64,000 nt of DNA from Allocatelliglobosispora scoriae. Its GTDB lineage: Bacteria > Actinomycetota > Actinomycetes > Mycobacteriales > Micromonosporaceae. Both the position numbers and the translations under genes were made by a program. Under the pieces are notes generated by a model. It was not told the origin of the DNA, did no database searches, and saw only the letters and a program-made list of their open reading frames with translations. Position 1 is the first letter of the stretch. Each line of letters starts with the position of its first letter. The stretch lies in NCBI RefSeq assembly GCF_014204945.1, contig NZ_JACHMN010000003.1:248001-312000 (forward strand), read 5' to 3'. Positions 42,517-52,152 of the stretch are shown here, one piece after another.

Positions 42517-43605
42517 CTACCGGGCGGGGTGCTGGAGGGCGAGGCTGGTGGCGGCGTGGTGGAGCCAGGACAGCGGGTCGGCGATGGCTGCCGCTGCGGA
42601 ACCGGCCAGGTCGGCCAGGGATAGCGCTGCACAGGGCGCGGCCGTGGCCACCTGACCCGCGATGATCGCCGCTGATGTGGAGCTCGCGGCGGCCAGGGAG
42701 AGGACGTTGCCGACCACCTTGCCGACGAGGCTGGTCGGGTCGAAACGACCCTCGCCGGTGATGACGAGGTCGGCGGTGATCAGGGCGGTGGGGAGGCCGA
42801 CGAGGGCGGCTACGGTGGCGGCGCCGGGGGAGAGCGTCGCACCCCAACCGGCCGACAGGCCATAACCGGTGCCTCCGGCGGCACCGGTGCCGGGCAGGGC
42901 GGGGTCGCCGCCCAGGAGGCCGGCGAAGACCGCCAGCCCGGCGTCGAGGAGGGTCACATCGGCGGCGGTGGCGCCCTTCTGGGGGCCGAAGACAGCGGCG
43001 GCGCCGGTGGGGCCCAGCAGCGGCGTACCCACGTCGACGAGGCAGGACACGCCACCGGGAGGCGCCGCGCGGAGCCCGGTGAGGTCGATGCTCGCGAGGG
43101 CGGGCAGCGAGCCGCCGCCGGGCGCGAGCGGGCGACCGGACGCGTCGAGCAGGCGGGCTCCGAGTGCGGTGAGCAGGCCGGATCCGCCGTCGGTGGAGGC
43201 CGATCCGCCGAGGCCGATGACGATCCGGGTGGCGCCGTGATCGAGGGCGTCGGCGATGACCTGGCCGAGGCCGACGGTGTGCGCGCCGAGCGGGTCGAGG
43301 GCCCGCATCAGCGGCAGGCCGGACGACTCGGCGAGTTCGACGACGGCGGTGCGGTCGGGGAGTTCGAGCCAGCGTGCGTCGACCGGGCGGCCGTCGGGCC
43401 CGCTGACGCTCCGCACGGTATGCCAGACGGTGCCGGGGTTGGCGGCGGCGATCACCGAGGTGGTGCCCTCTCCGCCGTCGGCGAGCGGGATCGCGATCAG
43501 CTCGTCGTCGGGGCGGACCGATCGCCAGCCGTCGGCGATCGCGGTGGCGACGGCGGCGGCGTCCGCGCTGCCCTTGAAGGAGTCCGGTGCGATGACAACG
43601 CGCAT
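42517..43605 (-). CDS. Glycerate kinase
   Basis: 362-residue type II-like glycerate kinase (GlxK/GarK family) that phosphorylates D-glycerate. MRVVIAPDSFKGSADAAAVA, PLADGGEGTTSV, IGLGGSASTDGGSGLLTALG and VFGPQKGA are the family's substrate and ATP motifs. ATG start 38 nt from the TetR stop region. The gene ends next to the palindrome cluster. It could serve the nearby sugar-acid operon, but the two are in separate transcription units. Confidence 0.93.
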   Translation of the reverse strand: MRVVIAPDSFKGSADAAAVATAIADGWRSVRPDDELIAIPLADGGEGTTSVIAAANPGTVWHTVRSVSGPDGRPVDARWLELPDRTAVVELAESSGLPLMRALDPLGAHTVGLGQVIADALDHGATRIVIGLGGSASTDGGSGLLTALGARLLDASGRPLAPGGGSLPALASIDLTGLRAAPPGGVSCLVDVGTPLLGPTGAAAVFGPQKGATAADVTLLDAGLAVFAGLLGGDPALPGTGAAGGTGYGLSAGWGATLSPGAATVAALVGLPTALITADLVITGEGRFDPTSLVGKVVGNVLSLAAASSTSAAIIAGQVATAAPCAALSLADLAGSAAAAIADPLSWLHHAATSLALQHPAR

Positions 43606-43642
43606 GGCGCGCCATCATGCCAGACGGAACGCCGTTCCACAG

Positions 43643-44326
43643 TCACGGAGCCAGGCGGTTGACATACTCCGTCAATTCGGCCTCGAACAGCGGGCTGACA
43701 TCGGTGACCGCCCAGCTCAGGTGCCCGAAGATCTCCATCGCGACGATGCCGTAGAGCTTCACCCAACCGCTGATGTAATAGGCGACCGCCTCGGGCGGCA
43801 TGACACCGTCGAGCCAGCTCAGCAGCGGTCCGTCGAGGGACTGCGCGACCGCTGCGGTCGTCTGCGGATCGGTCGGGTCGGCGGTGCGGGTCACCCACAG
43901 CGCCATGAACGCCTCGGCGAAGAGTGTGCTGAAAGCCACACCCGAGGTGTGTACGCGGCATGCGGCATCGAAGTCCGTCACGCCCGGCAGGGGGCTGCCG
44001 AACATCAGGGTGAACTCCTGCCTGTTGGCGACCGCCCATGCGCGGAACCCCCGTGCCGAGGCCAGGAGCTGAGCTTTCGGGTCGGTCTCGGCGTCCCGGA
44101 GTTTGATGATCGACTCAGTCAACCGGTCGTAGGAGTCGGCTGCGAGCTCCTCGACGAGCGCGTCGAGTCCGGGGAAGTACCGATAGAGCGCCGCCGCTGT
44201 CATGCCGAGATCGCGGGCGATGGCGCGCAGTGAGATCGAGGTCGGCCCACCCGCGATGAGCTGCGCGTACGCCGCCTGCTTGATCTCCTGCACGGTCGCC
44301 TCGCGGACGCGCTCCCGACGGTTCAC
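43643..44326 (-). CDS. TetR-family transcriptional regulator
   Basis: 227-residue regulator. The helix-turn-helix ISLRAIARDLGMTAAALYRYFPG (parts: ISLRAIARDLGM, ALYRYFPG) is near residues 25-55. The rest matches the TetR_C_13-like C-terminal domain seen in many actinobacterial members. The GTG at 44326 has AAGGGGAAC upstream; a longer frame to 44599 crosses the divergent MMPL gene start. It is divergent from the MMPL transporter gene, and should repress it. Confidence 0.9.
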   Translation of the reverse strand: MNRRERVREATVQEIKQAAYAQLIAGGPTSISLRAIARDLGMTAAALYRYFPGLDALVEELAADSYDRLTESIIKLRDAETDPKAQLLASARGFRAWAVANRQEFTLMFGSPLPGVTDFDAACRVHTSGVAFSTLFAEAFMALWVTRTADPTDPQTTAAVAQSLDGPLLSWLDGVMPPEAVAYYISGWVKLYGIVAMEIFGHLSWAVTDVSPLFEAELTEYVNRLAP

Positions 44327-44358
44327 TCTGTTCCCCTTGACAAGTCGCCAGCACCGCT

Positions 44359-44390
44359 CACTAAAGTAAACGGTGTTCATTAAGTAAGTG
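44359..44390. promoter_or_regulatory. Candidate TetR operator / MMPL promoter
   Basis: An AT-rich 32-bp segment with CACT/AGTG ends and TAAAGTAA and TTAAGTAAG inside, between the divergent TetR and MMPL genes. It is the only AT-rich patch in the 100-nt gap, so it likely holds promoters and the operator. The inverted symmetry is only partial. Confidence 0.45.
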
Positions 44391-44426
44391 GCGTACACAT
44401 CATAACGTGCCTGTAGAGGGGAAGCC

Positions 44427-46589
44427 ATGTTCGCGTGGTGGGGTCGAGCGGTTTTCCGCTGGCGCTGGGGAGTTCTGCTCGGAGCATTTGCACTGCTGGT
44501 GGCCGGTGGCACCTGGGGGGCCGGCGTCTTCACGGAGCTCACCGGCGGGGGATTCGAGGACCGGTCGAGCCAGTCCTGGGCAACACACGAGAAGATCACC
44601 GAGACGTTCGGATCGTCGGGCGCGGACCTGATCGTGCTCTACACCGCCGACGGCGGGATCAAGGCGCACGAGGCCGACATCGCCGCGACGCTCGCCGCGG
44701 TGAAGAACCGGCCCGAGGTCGCCGACGTGACCTGGGACCCGGCGATCCCGCAGCTCACCTCGGCGGATGGCAGGTCGACCTACGCGGCGATCCAGCTCGG
44801 GGCCGCCGACCTCGACGAGAAGGTCACGCAGTACGGGGAGATCGCGGACCTGCTCGTCGCGCCCGGTGTCAGCACGCAGGTCGGGGGGCAGATCGGCTTC
44901 CAGAAGGCGGCCAACACCCAGACGACCGAGGACATCACGATGGCCGAGATCCTCTCGATGCCGTTGCTGCTGATCCTGCTGATCTTCATCTTCCGGGGTG
45001 TCGTCGCGGCGCTGATGCCGCTCATCGTCGGGATCCTCGCGGTCCTCGGTGCGTTCGTCGGCGTCCGGGCGCTGACCGGGCTCACCGACGTCTCCGTCTT
45101 CGCGATCAACATCATCACGCTGATCGGGCTCGGCATGGCGATCGACTACTCGCTCTTCATCGTCAGCCGCTTCCGGGAGGAGCTGGCGGCCGGCCTCGAC
45201 ACCGCGGCGGCGATCAAGCGGACCATGTCGACCGCCGGGCGGACCGTGCTCGTCTCGGGCCTGACGATCCTGCTCGCCCTCGCCAGCCTGCTCGTCTTTC
45301 CGCAGATCTTCCTGCAGTCCATGGGCTACGGCGGCATGCTCGCCGTCGGCGTCGCCATGCTCGCGGCACTGACGGCGCTGCCCGCGTTGCTGGCGGTGCT
45401 GGGGCAGCGGGTGAACGCGTGGCGCGTACCCCTGCCGGTCTTCTTCAAGAGCAAGGAACGGGCCGAGGGCGAGGAGCGCGGGTTCTGGTGGGGCATCGCG
45501 CACAGCGTGATGCGGCGCCCGGTGATCTATGCGGTCGCCGTGGTCGGCGTGCTGCTGGCGCTGGCGAGCCCGGTGGTGCGGATGGAGTTCGGCGGCTTCG
45601 ACGAGCGGGTGATGCCGCCCGGCTCGACCGTTCGCGAGGTGACCGACCGGCTCGCCTCCGGCTTCCCCGGCGGCACCGCGACATACCCGATCCAGATCGT
45701 CGTCACGGGCACGACGCCCGAGGTCGCTGCCTCCTTCGCCACCACGGTGGCGGGCGTGGACGGCGTCACCGGCGCCGCGGTCACCGGGGTCAAGGACGGC
45801 ACGGCGCTGATCTCGGCGAGCTATGCCGGTGCACCGACCGACGCGGCGAGCCGCGACACGGTGGAGGCGATCCGCGCCCTGCCGGCGCCGACGGGCAGCG
45901 AGCAGGTGCTGGTCGGCGGGCGTTCCGCACTCGACGTGGACCTGCTGAGCAGCCTGACCGACCGGCTGCCCTGGCTCGCCCTGATCATGGCCTCGGCCAC
46001 GTTCGTGCTGCTCTTCCTCGCCTTCGGCTCGATCGTGCTGCCGATCAAGGCGGTTTTGATGAACATGATCTCGATCGGTGCGAGCTTCGGCGTGATCGTC
46101 TGGGGCTTCCAGGAGGGCCACCTCGCCGATCTGCTCGGGTTCACCTCGACCGGCTTCATCGAACCGACGAACCCGATCCTGATGCTCGCCGTCCTCTTCG
46201 GACTCGCGACCGACTACGAGGTGTTCCTGCTGTCGCGGGTCCGCGAGGAGTGGGACGCCACGGGTGACAACACGACGGCGGTCGCGCGGGGCCTGCAGCG
46301 GACCGGCGGGATCATCACGGCGGCGGCCCTGCTGCTCGTGATCGTCGTGGCCGGTTTCGCGACCGGGGAGATGGCCTTCATCAAGCTGCTCGGCGTCGGC
46401 ATGATCGTGGCGATCATCGTGGACGCGACGCTGGTGCGGGCCCTGCTGGTGCCCGCGACCATGCGGCTGCTCGGCCGGTGGAACTGGTGGGCGCCGGGTC
46501 CGCTCGGCAAGGTCTATCGGCGGTACGGGATCCGCGAGGACGATGCCGCACCGGCACCCGCCGTCGAACCCGCCCCGGCGGCGGTCTGA
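44427..46589 (+). CDS. MMPL-family RND transporter
   Basis: 720-residue membrane transporter with two RND repeats, about 12 membrane helices and two large outer loops. The proton-relay motifs are IDYSLFIVSRFREE in repeat 1 and ATDYEVFLLSRVREEW in repeat 2. The N-terminus MFAWWGRAVFRWRW leads into the first helix. ATG start with GAGGGG upstream. Known relatives export lipids or drugs. Divergent TetR suggests inducible efflux; the substrate cannot be named. Confidence 0.92.
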   Translation: MFAWWGRAVFRWRWGVLLGAFALLVAGGTWGAGVFTELTGGGFEDRSSQSWATHEKITETFGSSGADLIVLYTADGGIKAHEADIAATLAAVKNRPEVADVTWDPAIPQLTSADGRSTYAAIQLGAADLDEKVTQYGEIADLLVAPGVSTQVGGQIGFQKAANTQTTEDITMAEILSMPLLLILLIFIFRGVVAALMPLIVGILAVLGAFVGVRALTGLTDVSVFAINIITLIGLGMAIDYSLFIVSRFREELAAGLDTAAAIKRTMSTAGRTVLVSGLTILLALASLLVFPQIFLQSMGYGGMLAVGVAMLAALTALPALLAVLGQRVNAWRVPLPVFFKSKERAEGEERGFWWGIAHSVMRRPVIYAVAVVGVLLALASPVVRMEFGGFDERVMPPGSTVREVTDRLASGFPGGTATYPIQIVVTGTTPEVAASFATTVAGVDGVTGAAVTGVKDGTALISASYAGAPTDAASRDTVEAIRALPAPTGSEQVLVGGRSALDVDLLSSLTDRLPWLALIMASATFVLLFLAFGSIVLPIKAVLMNMISIGASFGVIVWGFQEGHLADLLGFTSTGFIEPTNPILMLAVLFGLATDYEVFLLSRVREEWDATGDNTTAVARGLQRTGGIITAAALLLVIVVAGFATGEMAFIKLLGVGMIVAIIVDATLVRALLVPATMRLLGRWNWWAPGPLGKVYRRYGIREDDAAPAPAVEPAPAAV

Positions 46590-46594
46590 GGGTC

Positions 46595-46654
46595 GCACCA
46601 TTCGCGGCTGGAGTCGCTCAGGGTTGCCCCGGGCGCTTCAGCTGCGAATGGTGC
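46595..46654. terminator. Inverted repeat after the MMPL gene
   Basis: GCACCATTCGC (46595-46605) and GCGAATGGTGC (46644-46654) are perfect complements, with partial pairing inside (GGCTGGAG with CTTCAGCT). It starts 6 nt after the MMPL stop; AAATT follows. Probable terminator. Confidence 0.65.
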
Positions 46655-46699
46655 AAATTATCCCGTATCGGCGTATAACGGATGATCGTTTATGCCAGC

Positions 46700-47662
46700 A
46701 TGACTGCGCTTCGTTTCTCCGCCGCGGTGGGCATCGCCTCCGCCGGTGTCCTTCTTGCCGGCAGTGCGGCCTCCGCCGCCCCCGCGTCGATGGACAGCTT
46801 CCTCAACGTGGGCATCGCCAACGGCATCCAGGCTTACGCGCCGATCCAGGTGCCGGTCAACGCGTGTGGCATCGCTGTCGGCCTGCTCGGCACCGCCACC
46901 GCCTCCTGCACCGGCTCCGCCACCGCCACGATGGGTGGTGGCGGCTGGGGCGGCTGGAGCGGCTTCGGCGAGGGCGGGATCGACATGAACTCCGACCTCA
47001 ACATCGGCATCGCCAACGGCATCCAGGCAGCTGTGCCGGTGGAGGTGCCGGTCAACGCCTGCGGCATCGCCGTCGGCATCCTCGGCGAGGCACAGGCGGC
47101 CTGTGACGGCACCGCCACCGCCACGCAGGGCGGCACCCAGGGCCGCCCCGGCTTCACCCCGCGCCCGTGGGACCAGCGGTCCGCGCCGCCCGACGGTGCG
47201 AAGGCGGACAAGAAGGGCGGCGCGCTCGGCGGGCTGCTCGGCCTGCTGCCGATCGAGGGCCTGCTCGGCAAGAAGGCCGCCAAGCCGGCCGCCGCAGCGG
47301 ACCAGGGCCACGACCTCGGCCACGGCCAGGACCAGTGGCAGGGCCAGAACCAGGGCAGCAGCCACGGTTACGACCAGGGTGGCCACGACCAGTGGCCGAG
47401 CCAGGGCCACGACCAGGGCCAGGGGCACGACCAGTGGCAGGGCCAGCAGGGTCACGGCCAGTGGCACGCGCAGCCCGTCGACAACTGGAGCTGCCGCAGC
47501 TCGGTCGACATGAGCACCTTCGGCAACGTCGGCATCGCCAACGGCATCCAGGCTTACGTGCCGGTGCAGGTGCCGGTCAACGCCTCCGGCATCGGTGTGG
47601 GCCTGCTGGGCACCGCCTCGGCGTCCGCCTGGCACACCGCCGCGACCGCGAAGATGTGCTGA
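46700..47662 (+). CDS. Secreted chaplin-like protein with three repeats and a Gln/His/Asp-rich linker
   Basis: 320 residues: a signal peptide (about 1-27, ending AGSAASAAPA) and three copies of a 35-residue unit, NVGIANGIQAYAPIQVPVN then AxGIxVGLLG (36-70, 101-135, 276-310). This follows the chaplin pattern (NxxQ-x-P-xx-VPVN-xCG ... LxG ... C). Units 1 and 2 have the two Cys (56/70 and 121/135). In unit 3 both are replaced (Ser-296, Ala-310), but Cys-265 and Cys-320 flank it. Residues 200-258 are repeats of the type GHDQGQGHDQW. No sortase signal is visible. The ATG at 46682 is an alternative start. A role in surface hydrophobicity is inferred. Confidence 0.7.
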   Translation: MTALRFSAAVGIASAGVLLAGSAASAAPASMDSFLNVGIANGIQAYAPIQVPVNACGIAVGLLGTATASCTGSATATMGGGGWGGWSGFGEGGIDMNSDLNIGIANGIQAAVPVEVPVNACGIAVGILGEAQAACDGTATATQGGTQGRPGFTPRPWDQRSAPPDGAKADKKGGALGGLLGLLPIEGLLGKKAAKPAAAADQGHDLGHGQDQWQGQNQGSSHGYDQGGHDQWPSQGHDQGQGHDQWQGQQGHGQWHAQPVDNWSCRSSVDMSTFGNVGIANGIQAYVPVQVPVNASGIGVGLLGTASASAWHTAATAKMC

Positions 47663-47679
47663 CGATCGACTTCTGAAAC

Positions 47680-47709
47680 GGCGGCGGACCCGGTCGGGTC
47701 CGCCGCCTT
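47680..47709. terminator. Terminator after the chaplin-like gene
   Basis: GGCGGCGGACCC (47680-47691) pairs perfectly with GGGTCCGCCGCC (47696-47707) around a GGTC loop and is followed by TT. It starts 18 nt after the stop. Confidence 0.85.
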
Positions 47710-47774
47710 CGTATGTGACGGGCTGGTGAAGATCGGGGTGGTCGCGGCGGGCCGGCTCGGACACAATCGGTCCG

Positions 47775-48320
47775 GTGAAACCGATCTTCGAAACCGAGCG
47801 GCTCGTCGTACGCCGGTGGTCCGACGATCCGGTCGATCTGGCGCGGGCGCTCGACATCTACTCCCGCCCCGAGGTCGGGAAGTGGATCGGACTGGACGAG
47901 CCGTGGCGCGACCTGGCCGAGGCGGAGGCGACCCTGGCCCGCTGGCACGCGTACTTCGCCCGGCACGGCGACCGCTACGGCGCCTGGGCGGTCGAGGTCC
48001 GCGAGACCGGCGTCGTCGCCGGAACGCTGCTGCTCCAGCCACTGCCCGAGCCGACCGACGGCGAGCCCGGTCGAGGCGAGGTCGAGGTTGGCTGGCACTT
48101 CCACCCCGACTCCTGGGGCAGCGGATACGCCACGGAGTCCGCCCGAGGCGCGTTGGTGCACGGCTTCGCCGCCGGGCTGCCCGAGATCTACGCGATCGCC
48201 GACCCGGCCAATAGTCCCAGCCTGGCGGTGATGCACCGGCTCGGGATGACCCGAGTCGGCCGGACCCGCCGGTGGCACGGTCTGGAGTCCGAGTGCTACG
48301 TCATCGCCTCACCACGATGA
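47775..48320 (+). CDS. GNAT acetyltransferase, RimJ/RimL-like
   Basis: 181-residue N-acetyltransferase. IFETERLVVRRW at the N-terminus, VEVGWHFHPDSWGSGYATE (the acetyl-CoA-binding loop and its preceding strand) and NSPSLAVMHRLGM at the C-terminus are typical of the RimJ/RimL group. GTG start. It stands alone between the chaplin-like gene and dxr. Substrate unknown; protein N-termini, small amines and drugs are all known in the family. Confidence 0.85.
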   Translation: MKPIFETERLVVRRWSDDPVDLARALDIYSRPEVGKWIGLDEPWRDLAEAEATLARWHAYFARHGDRYGAWAVEVRETGVVAGTLLLQPLPEPTDGEPGRGEVEVGWHFHPDSWGSGYATESARGALVHGFAAGLPEIYAIADPANSPSLAVMHRLGMTRVGRTRRWHGLESECYVIASPR

Positions 48321-48377
48321 GGTGTCTTTCCGGTCCCCGCATGGACGCGGTGTGACGTGCTCGGGGAGAATCGAAGC

Positions 48378-49580
48378 GTGACCACGCCCCGCGAGATAGT
48401 GCTGCTCGGCTCGACCGGCTCCATCGGCACTCAGGCGATCGACATCGTGCGCCGCAATCCCGACCGCTTCAAGGTGGTCGCCATCGGTGCGGGCGGCGGC
48501 AACGTCGAGCTGCTCGCGGCACAGGCCCTGGAGCTGGGGGTCGAGGCGGTCGGCGTCGCGAAGGCGAGCGCCGCGCAGGACCTCCAGCTCGCGTTCTACG
48601 CGGTGGCTTCCCAGCGGGGGTACGCGACGGGCGACTTCCGCATCCCCAAGATCCTCGCCGGCCCCCAGGCGATGACCGAGCTGGCCGAGTGGCCCTGCGA
48701 CGTGGTCCTCAACGGCGTCGTCGGCTCGCTCGGCCTCGCGCCGACCCTCGCGGCGCTGCGCGCCGGGCGCGATCTGGCCCTCGCCAATAAGGAGTCCCTC
48801 GTCGCGGGCGGACCGCTGGTGCGTGCGGCGATCACGCGGCCGGGCCAGATCTCGCCGGTCGACAGCGAGCACTCCGCCCTGGCCCAGTGCCTGCGCGCCG
48901 GGGCGCACGCGGAGGTCCGGCGCCTCGTGCTGACGGCGTCCGGCGGTGCGTTCCGGGGCAAGACCCGCCAGGAGCTGGAGCTCGTCTCGGTGATCGACGC
49001 GCTGAAGCACCCGACCTGGGACATGGGCCCGGTCGTCACCATCAACTCCGCCACCATGGTCAACAAGGGCCTCGAGGTGATCGAGGCGCACGAGCTGTTC
49101 GGCATCGCCTACGACCAGATCGAGGTGATGGTGCACCCGCAGTCGGTGCTGCACTCCCTCGTGGAGTTCGTGGACGGCTCGTCGATCGCGCAGGCGAGCC
49201 CGCCCGACATGCGGCTGCCGATCGCCCTCGCCCTGGGCTGGCCGGATCGGGTTCCCGACGCCGCGCCCGGGGTCGACTGGACGCTCGCGCACACGTGGGA
49301 GCTGCGTCCGCTGGACCCCGCGGTCTTCCCCGCCGTCGAGCTGGCGAAGGCCGCCGGCAGGGCGGGAGCGTGCCGACCGGCGATCTACAACGCGGCCAAC
49401 GAGGAGTGTGTGGCGTCCTTCACATCGGGGGATCTGCCCTTCCTGGGCATCGTCGACACGGTGGCGAGGGTCCTCGAGGATGCCCCCGATTTCGGCGAAC
49501 CGGGTACGGTCGATGACGTACTCGCCGCAGAGTCGTGGGCACGTGCCTACGCTCATGACCTGATGCATAAGGATGCTTGA
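48378..49580 (+). CDS. dxr: 1-deoxy-D-xylulose 5-phosphate reductoisomerase
   Basis: Converts DXP to MEP in the non-mevalonate isoprenoid pathway. 400 residues. [20 protein letters not shown] (NADPH site), [40 protein letters not shown] and [20 protein letters not shown] are visible; the metal-binding Asp/Glu pair of DSEH is intact. GTG at 48378 with GGGGAG upstream; a 7-codon-longer frame is less likely. Its stop overlaps the next start. Co-directional with rip and ispG, another enzyme of the same pathway. Confidence 0.96.
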   Translation: MTTPREIVLLGSTGSIGTQAIDIVRRNPDRFKVVAIGAGGGNVELLAAQALELGVEAVGVAKASAAQDLQLAFYAVASQRGYATGDFRIPKILAGPQAMTELAEWPCDVVLNGVVGSLGLAPTLAALRAGRDLALANKESLVAGGPLVRAAITRPGQISPVDSEHSALAQCLRAGAHAEVRRLVLTASGGAFRGKTRQELELVSVIDALKHPTWDMGPVVTINSATMVNKGLEVIEAHELFGIAYDQIEVMVHPQSVLHSLVEFVDGSSIAQASPPDMRLPIALALGWPDRVPDAAPGVDWTLAHTWELRPLDPAVFPAVELAKAAGRAGACRPAIYNAANEECVASFTSGDLPFLGIVDTVARVLEDAPDFGEPGTVDDVLAAESWARAYAHDLMHKDA

Positions 49581-50818
49581 TGATCTACGCCCTGGGCCTC
49601 GTCGCGCTCGCCCTCGCGCTCTTCGTCTCCGTCTGCCTGCACGAGGCGGGCCACATGGGGACGGCGAAGATGTTCGGGATGCGCGTCACCCGCTACTTCG
49701 CCGGCTTCGGGCCGACCCTGTGGTCGTTCAAGCGCGGTGAGACGGAGTACGGCATCAAGGGCATCCCGCTCGGCGGCTTCGTCAAGATCGTGGGGATGAC
49801 GCCGCAGGAGGACGACGCGGACGACCCCCGGGCGATGTGGCGCTACCCGGTGTGGAAGCGCACGATCGTCATGTCGGCGGGCTCCGTGGTCCACTTCATC
49901 CTCGCGTTCTTCATCTTCTGGGGAGTCGCGGCGACCGCGTCGCTGCCCAACAGCGCGATCGACACCCCCGCCGAGCAGCTCGCCCAGCCGGCGATCGTGA
50001 CCGTCGCCGAGTGCATCCCGATGGTCCCCGAGAAGGGCTGCCAGGACACCGACCCGAAGGGCGCGGCGCTCACCGCCGGGCTCAAGGACGGTGACCAGAT
50101 CACCCGCGTGGGCAGCACCGACACTCCGACCTACCTGGCGCTGGTGGGGGCGATCCGGACCCTGCCGGCCGAGCAGAAGGTCGACATCACCTTCCTGCGC
50201 GACGGCGTGAGCCAGACCGTCTCGGTGCAGCCGACCGTCGTCGAGCGCACCCCGATCGACGATCCCGACGGGAAGAAGACCAAGGTCGCCGCGATCGGTG
50301 TCGGCCAGGACTTCCTGCCCGCGCTCAAGGAACCGGTGCACTACAACGTGGTCGAGGCCTTCCCGGTCGCCGCCGACTACTACGGCCGCACCATCTCCGG
50401 TTCCTTCGCCGCGATGAAGAAGATCCCGGAGAAGGTCCCGGCGCTCTTCGGTGCGATCTCGGGCGACGAGCGCGACCCCAACGGGCCGATCAGCGTCGTC
50501 GGCGCCAGCCGGATCGGCGGCGAGCTCGCCGAGGTCGGCGCCTGGGCCCAGATCTTCCTGGTCATCGCCTCGCTCAACCTCTTCTTCGGCATCTTCAACC
50601 TGCTGCCGCTGCTGCCGCTCGACGGCGGCCACATCGCGATCGCGTGGTTCGAGCGCGCTCGTACGTGGGTTTACGCCCGCTTCGGCAAGGCCGATCCCGG
50701 CCGGGTCGACTACTACAAACTCATGCCGGTCACGTACGCAGTGATCTTCATATTCGGTGCGTTTACACTGCTTACCGTTACCGCGGACGTCGTCAACCCG
50801 ATCAGAATCTTCAGGTGA
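49580..50818 (+). CDS. Site-2 protease, M50 family (RseP/Rip1-like)
   Basis: 412-residue intramembrane zinc metalloprotease. The first helix carries [10 protein letters not shown] (HExxH). A PDZ domain lies about 120-215, and the last helices include [15 protein letters not shown], with the third metal ligand Asp. ATG overlapping the dxr stop (TGATG). In mycobacteria, Rip1 in the same dxr-rip-ispG cluster cuts anti-sigma factors and controls envelope lipids. The sigma/propeller pair at 9.5-11.5 kb could be among its substrates, but that is only a guess. Confidence 0.94.
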   Translation: MIYALGLVALALALFVSVCLHEAGHMGTAKMFGMRVTRYFAGFGPTLWSFKRGETEYGIKGIPLGGFVKIVGMTPQEDDADDPRAMWRYPVWKRTIVMSAGSVVHFILAFFIFWGVAATASLPNSAIDTPAEQLAQPAIVTVAECIPMVPEKGCQDTDPKGAALTAGLKDGDQITRVGSTDTPTYLALVGAIRTLPAEQKVDITFLRDGVSQTVSVQPTVVERTPIDDPDGKKTKVAAIGVGQDFLPALKEPVHYNVVEAFPVAADYYGRTISGSFAAMKKIPEKVPALFGAISGDERDPNGPISVVGASRIGGELAEVGAWAQIFLVIASLNLFFGIFNLLPLLPLDGGHIAIAWFERARTWVYARFGKADPGRVDYYKLMPVTYAVIFIFGAFTLLTVTADVVNPIRIFR

Positions 50819-50825
50819 GTTCACC

Positions 50826-51995
50826 GTGACCGCTATCTCCCTGGGCATGCCCGCAGCTCCGCCGCAGCCCCTCGCCCCCCGCCGCCAGACGCGTCAGATC
50901 AAGGTCGGCAACGTCCTGGTCGGCGGCGGCGCACCCGTCAGCGTGCAGTCGATGGCGACGACCCTGACCTCCGACGTCAACGCCACGCTCCAGCAGATCG
51001 CGGAGCTCGCGACCGCCGGCTGCCAGATCGTCCGGGTCGCCGTGCCGTCGCAGGACGACGTCGAGGCGTTGCCCGCGATCGCGCGCAAGTCCCCGATCCC
51101 GGTGATCGCGGACATCCACTTCCAGCCCAAATACGTCTTCGCCGCGATCGACGCGGGCTGCGCGGCCGTCCGGGTCAACCCGGGCAACATCCGCCAGTTC
51201 GACGACAAGGTCAAGGAGATCGCGGCGGCCGCCTCGGCGGCGGGCGTCCCGATCCGGATCGGCGTCAACGCCGGGTCCCTCGACAAGCGCCTGCTGGAGA
51301 AGTACGGCAAGGCGACCGCCGAGGCGCTCGTCGAGTCGGCGCTGTGGGAGTGCTCGCTCTTCGAAGAGCACGGCTTCCGTGACATCAAGATCAGCGTCAA
51401 GCACAACGACCCCGTCGTCATGATCCGTGCCTACCGGTTGCTCTCGCAGAAGTGCGACTACCCGTTGCACCTCGGGGTGACCGAGGCCGGGCCGACGTTC
51501 CAGGGCACCGTGAAGTCGTCGGTCGCGTTCGGCGCGCTGCTCGCCGAGGGGATCGGCGACACCATCCGCGTCTCGCTCAGCGCCCCGCCGGTCGAGGAGA
51601 TCAAGGTCGGCAACGCGATCCTGGAGTCGCTGGGCATGAAGGAGCGGGGTCTTGAGATAATCTCCTGCCCGTCCTGCGGCCGGGCTCAAGTGGATGTCTA
51701 TACCCTCGCTGAGCAGGTGACCGCTGCGCTGGAGGGCTTCCCGGCCCCGCTGCGCGTCGCGGTCATGGGCTGTGTCGTCAATGGACCCGGCGAGGCCCGC
51801 GAGGCCGACCTCGGCGTCGCCTCCGGCAACGGCAAGGGCCAGATCTTCGTCAAGGGCGAGGTCATCAAGACCGTGCCCGAGTCGATGATCGTGGAGACGT
51901 TGGTCGAGGAGGCGTTGAAGCTGTCGGTGCAGATGGGCATCGAGCTCCCCGAGGAGCTGCGTGACCTCGTCGGACCCGTGGTGACGGTGCACTGA
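50826..51995 (+). CDS. ispG: 4-hydroxy-3-methylbut-2-enyl diphosphate synthase
   Basis: Iron-sulfur enzyme of the MEP pathway (GcpE). 389 residues. [39 protein letters not shown] and ISVKHNDP mark the TIM barrel; the [4Fe-4S] ligands are in [13 protein letters not shown] (two Cys), [12 protein letters not shown] (third Cys) and the Glu after it. GTG at 50826; the open frame extends upstream into the protease gene without similarity. Followed by a hairpin. Confidence 0.96.
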   Translation: MTAISLGMPAAPPQPLAPRRQTRQIKVGNVLVGGGAPVSVQSMATTLTSDVNATLQQIAELATAGCQIVRVAVPSQDDVEALPAIARKSPIPVIADIHFQPKYVFAAIDAGCAAVRVNPGNIRQFDDKVKEIAAAASAAGVPIRIGVNAGSLDKRLLEKYGKATAEALVESALWECSLFEEHGFRDIKISVKHNDPVVMIRAYRLLSQKCDYPLHLGVTEAGPTFQGTVKSSVAFGALLAEGIGDTIRVSLSAPPVEEIKVGNAILESLGMKERGLEIISCPSCGRAQVDVYTLAEQVTAALEGFPAPLRVAVMGCVVNGPGEAREADLGVASGNGKGQIFVKGEVIKTVPESMIVETLVEEALKLSVQMGIELPEELRDLVGPVVTVH

Positions 51996-52013
51996 CCGTC
52001 CCACCACAAGACC

Positions 52014-52050
52014 AAGATCGCCGCAACTCTTCCAGGGTCGCGGCGATCTT
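52014..52050. terminator. Terminator after ispG made from a degenerate family A unit
   Basis: AAGATCGCCGC (52014-52024) pairs with GCGGCGATCTT (52040-52050). The loop starts AACTCTTCCAGG, a decayed copy of the family A core. Thus the outer part of a family A unit has become a compact terminator 19 nt after ispG. Confidence 0.8.
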
Positions 52051-52077
52051 GCTGTTTCGGGGACCGCCGCGACGGCT

Positions 52078-52145
52078 CCGTTAGCACCAACTCTTGAAGA
52101 GTTGGCTCCTTAAGGAGCCAACTCTTCAAGAGTTGGTGCTAACGG
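52078..52145. repeat. Palindromic repeat family A, copy 3: 68-bp perfect palindrome
   Basis: 34 + 34 nt with no spacer, centred at 52111/52112 on CTCCTTAAGGAG. Each half carries the family A core CAACTCTTCAAGAGTTGG. The order is everted compared with the other copies: the GTTAGCACC side faces outwards and the other side faces the centre. It lies between convergent ispG and the GNAT gene, 8 nt from the latter's stop. Confidence 0.97.
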
Positions 52146-52152
52146 GCGCCGC

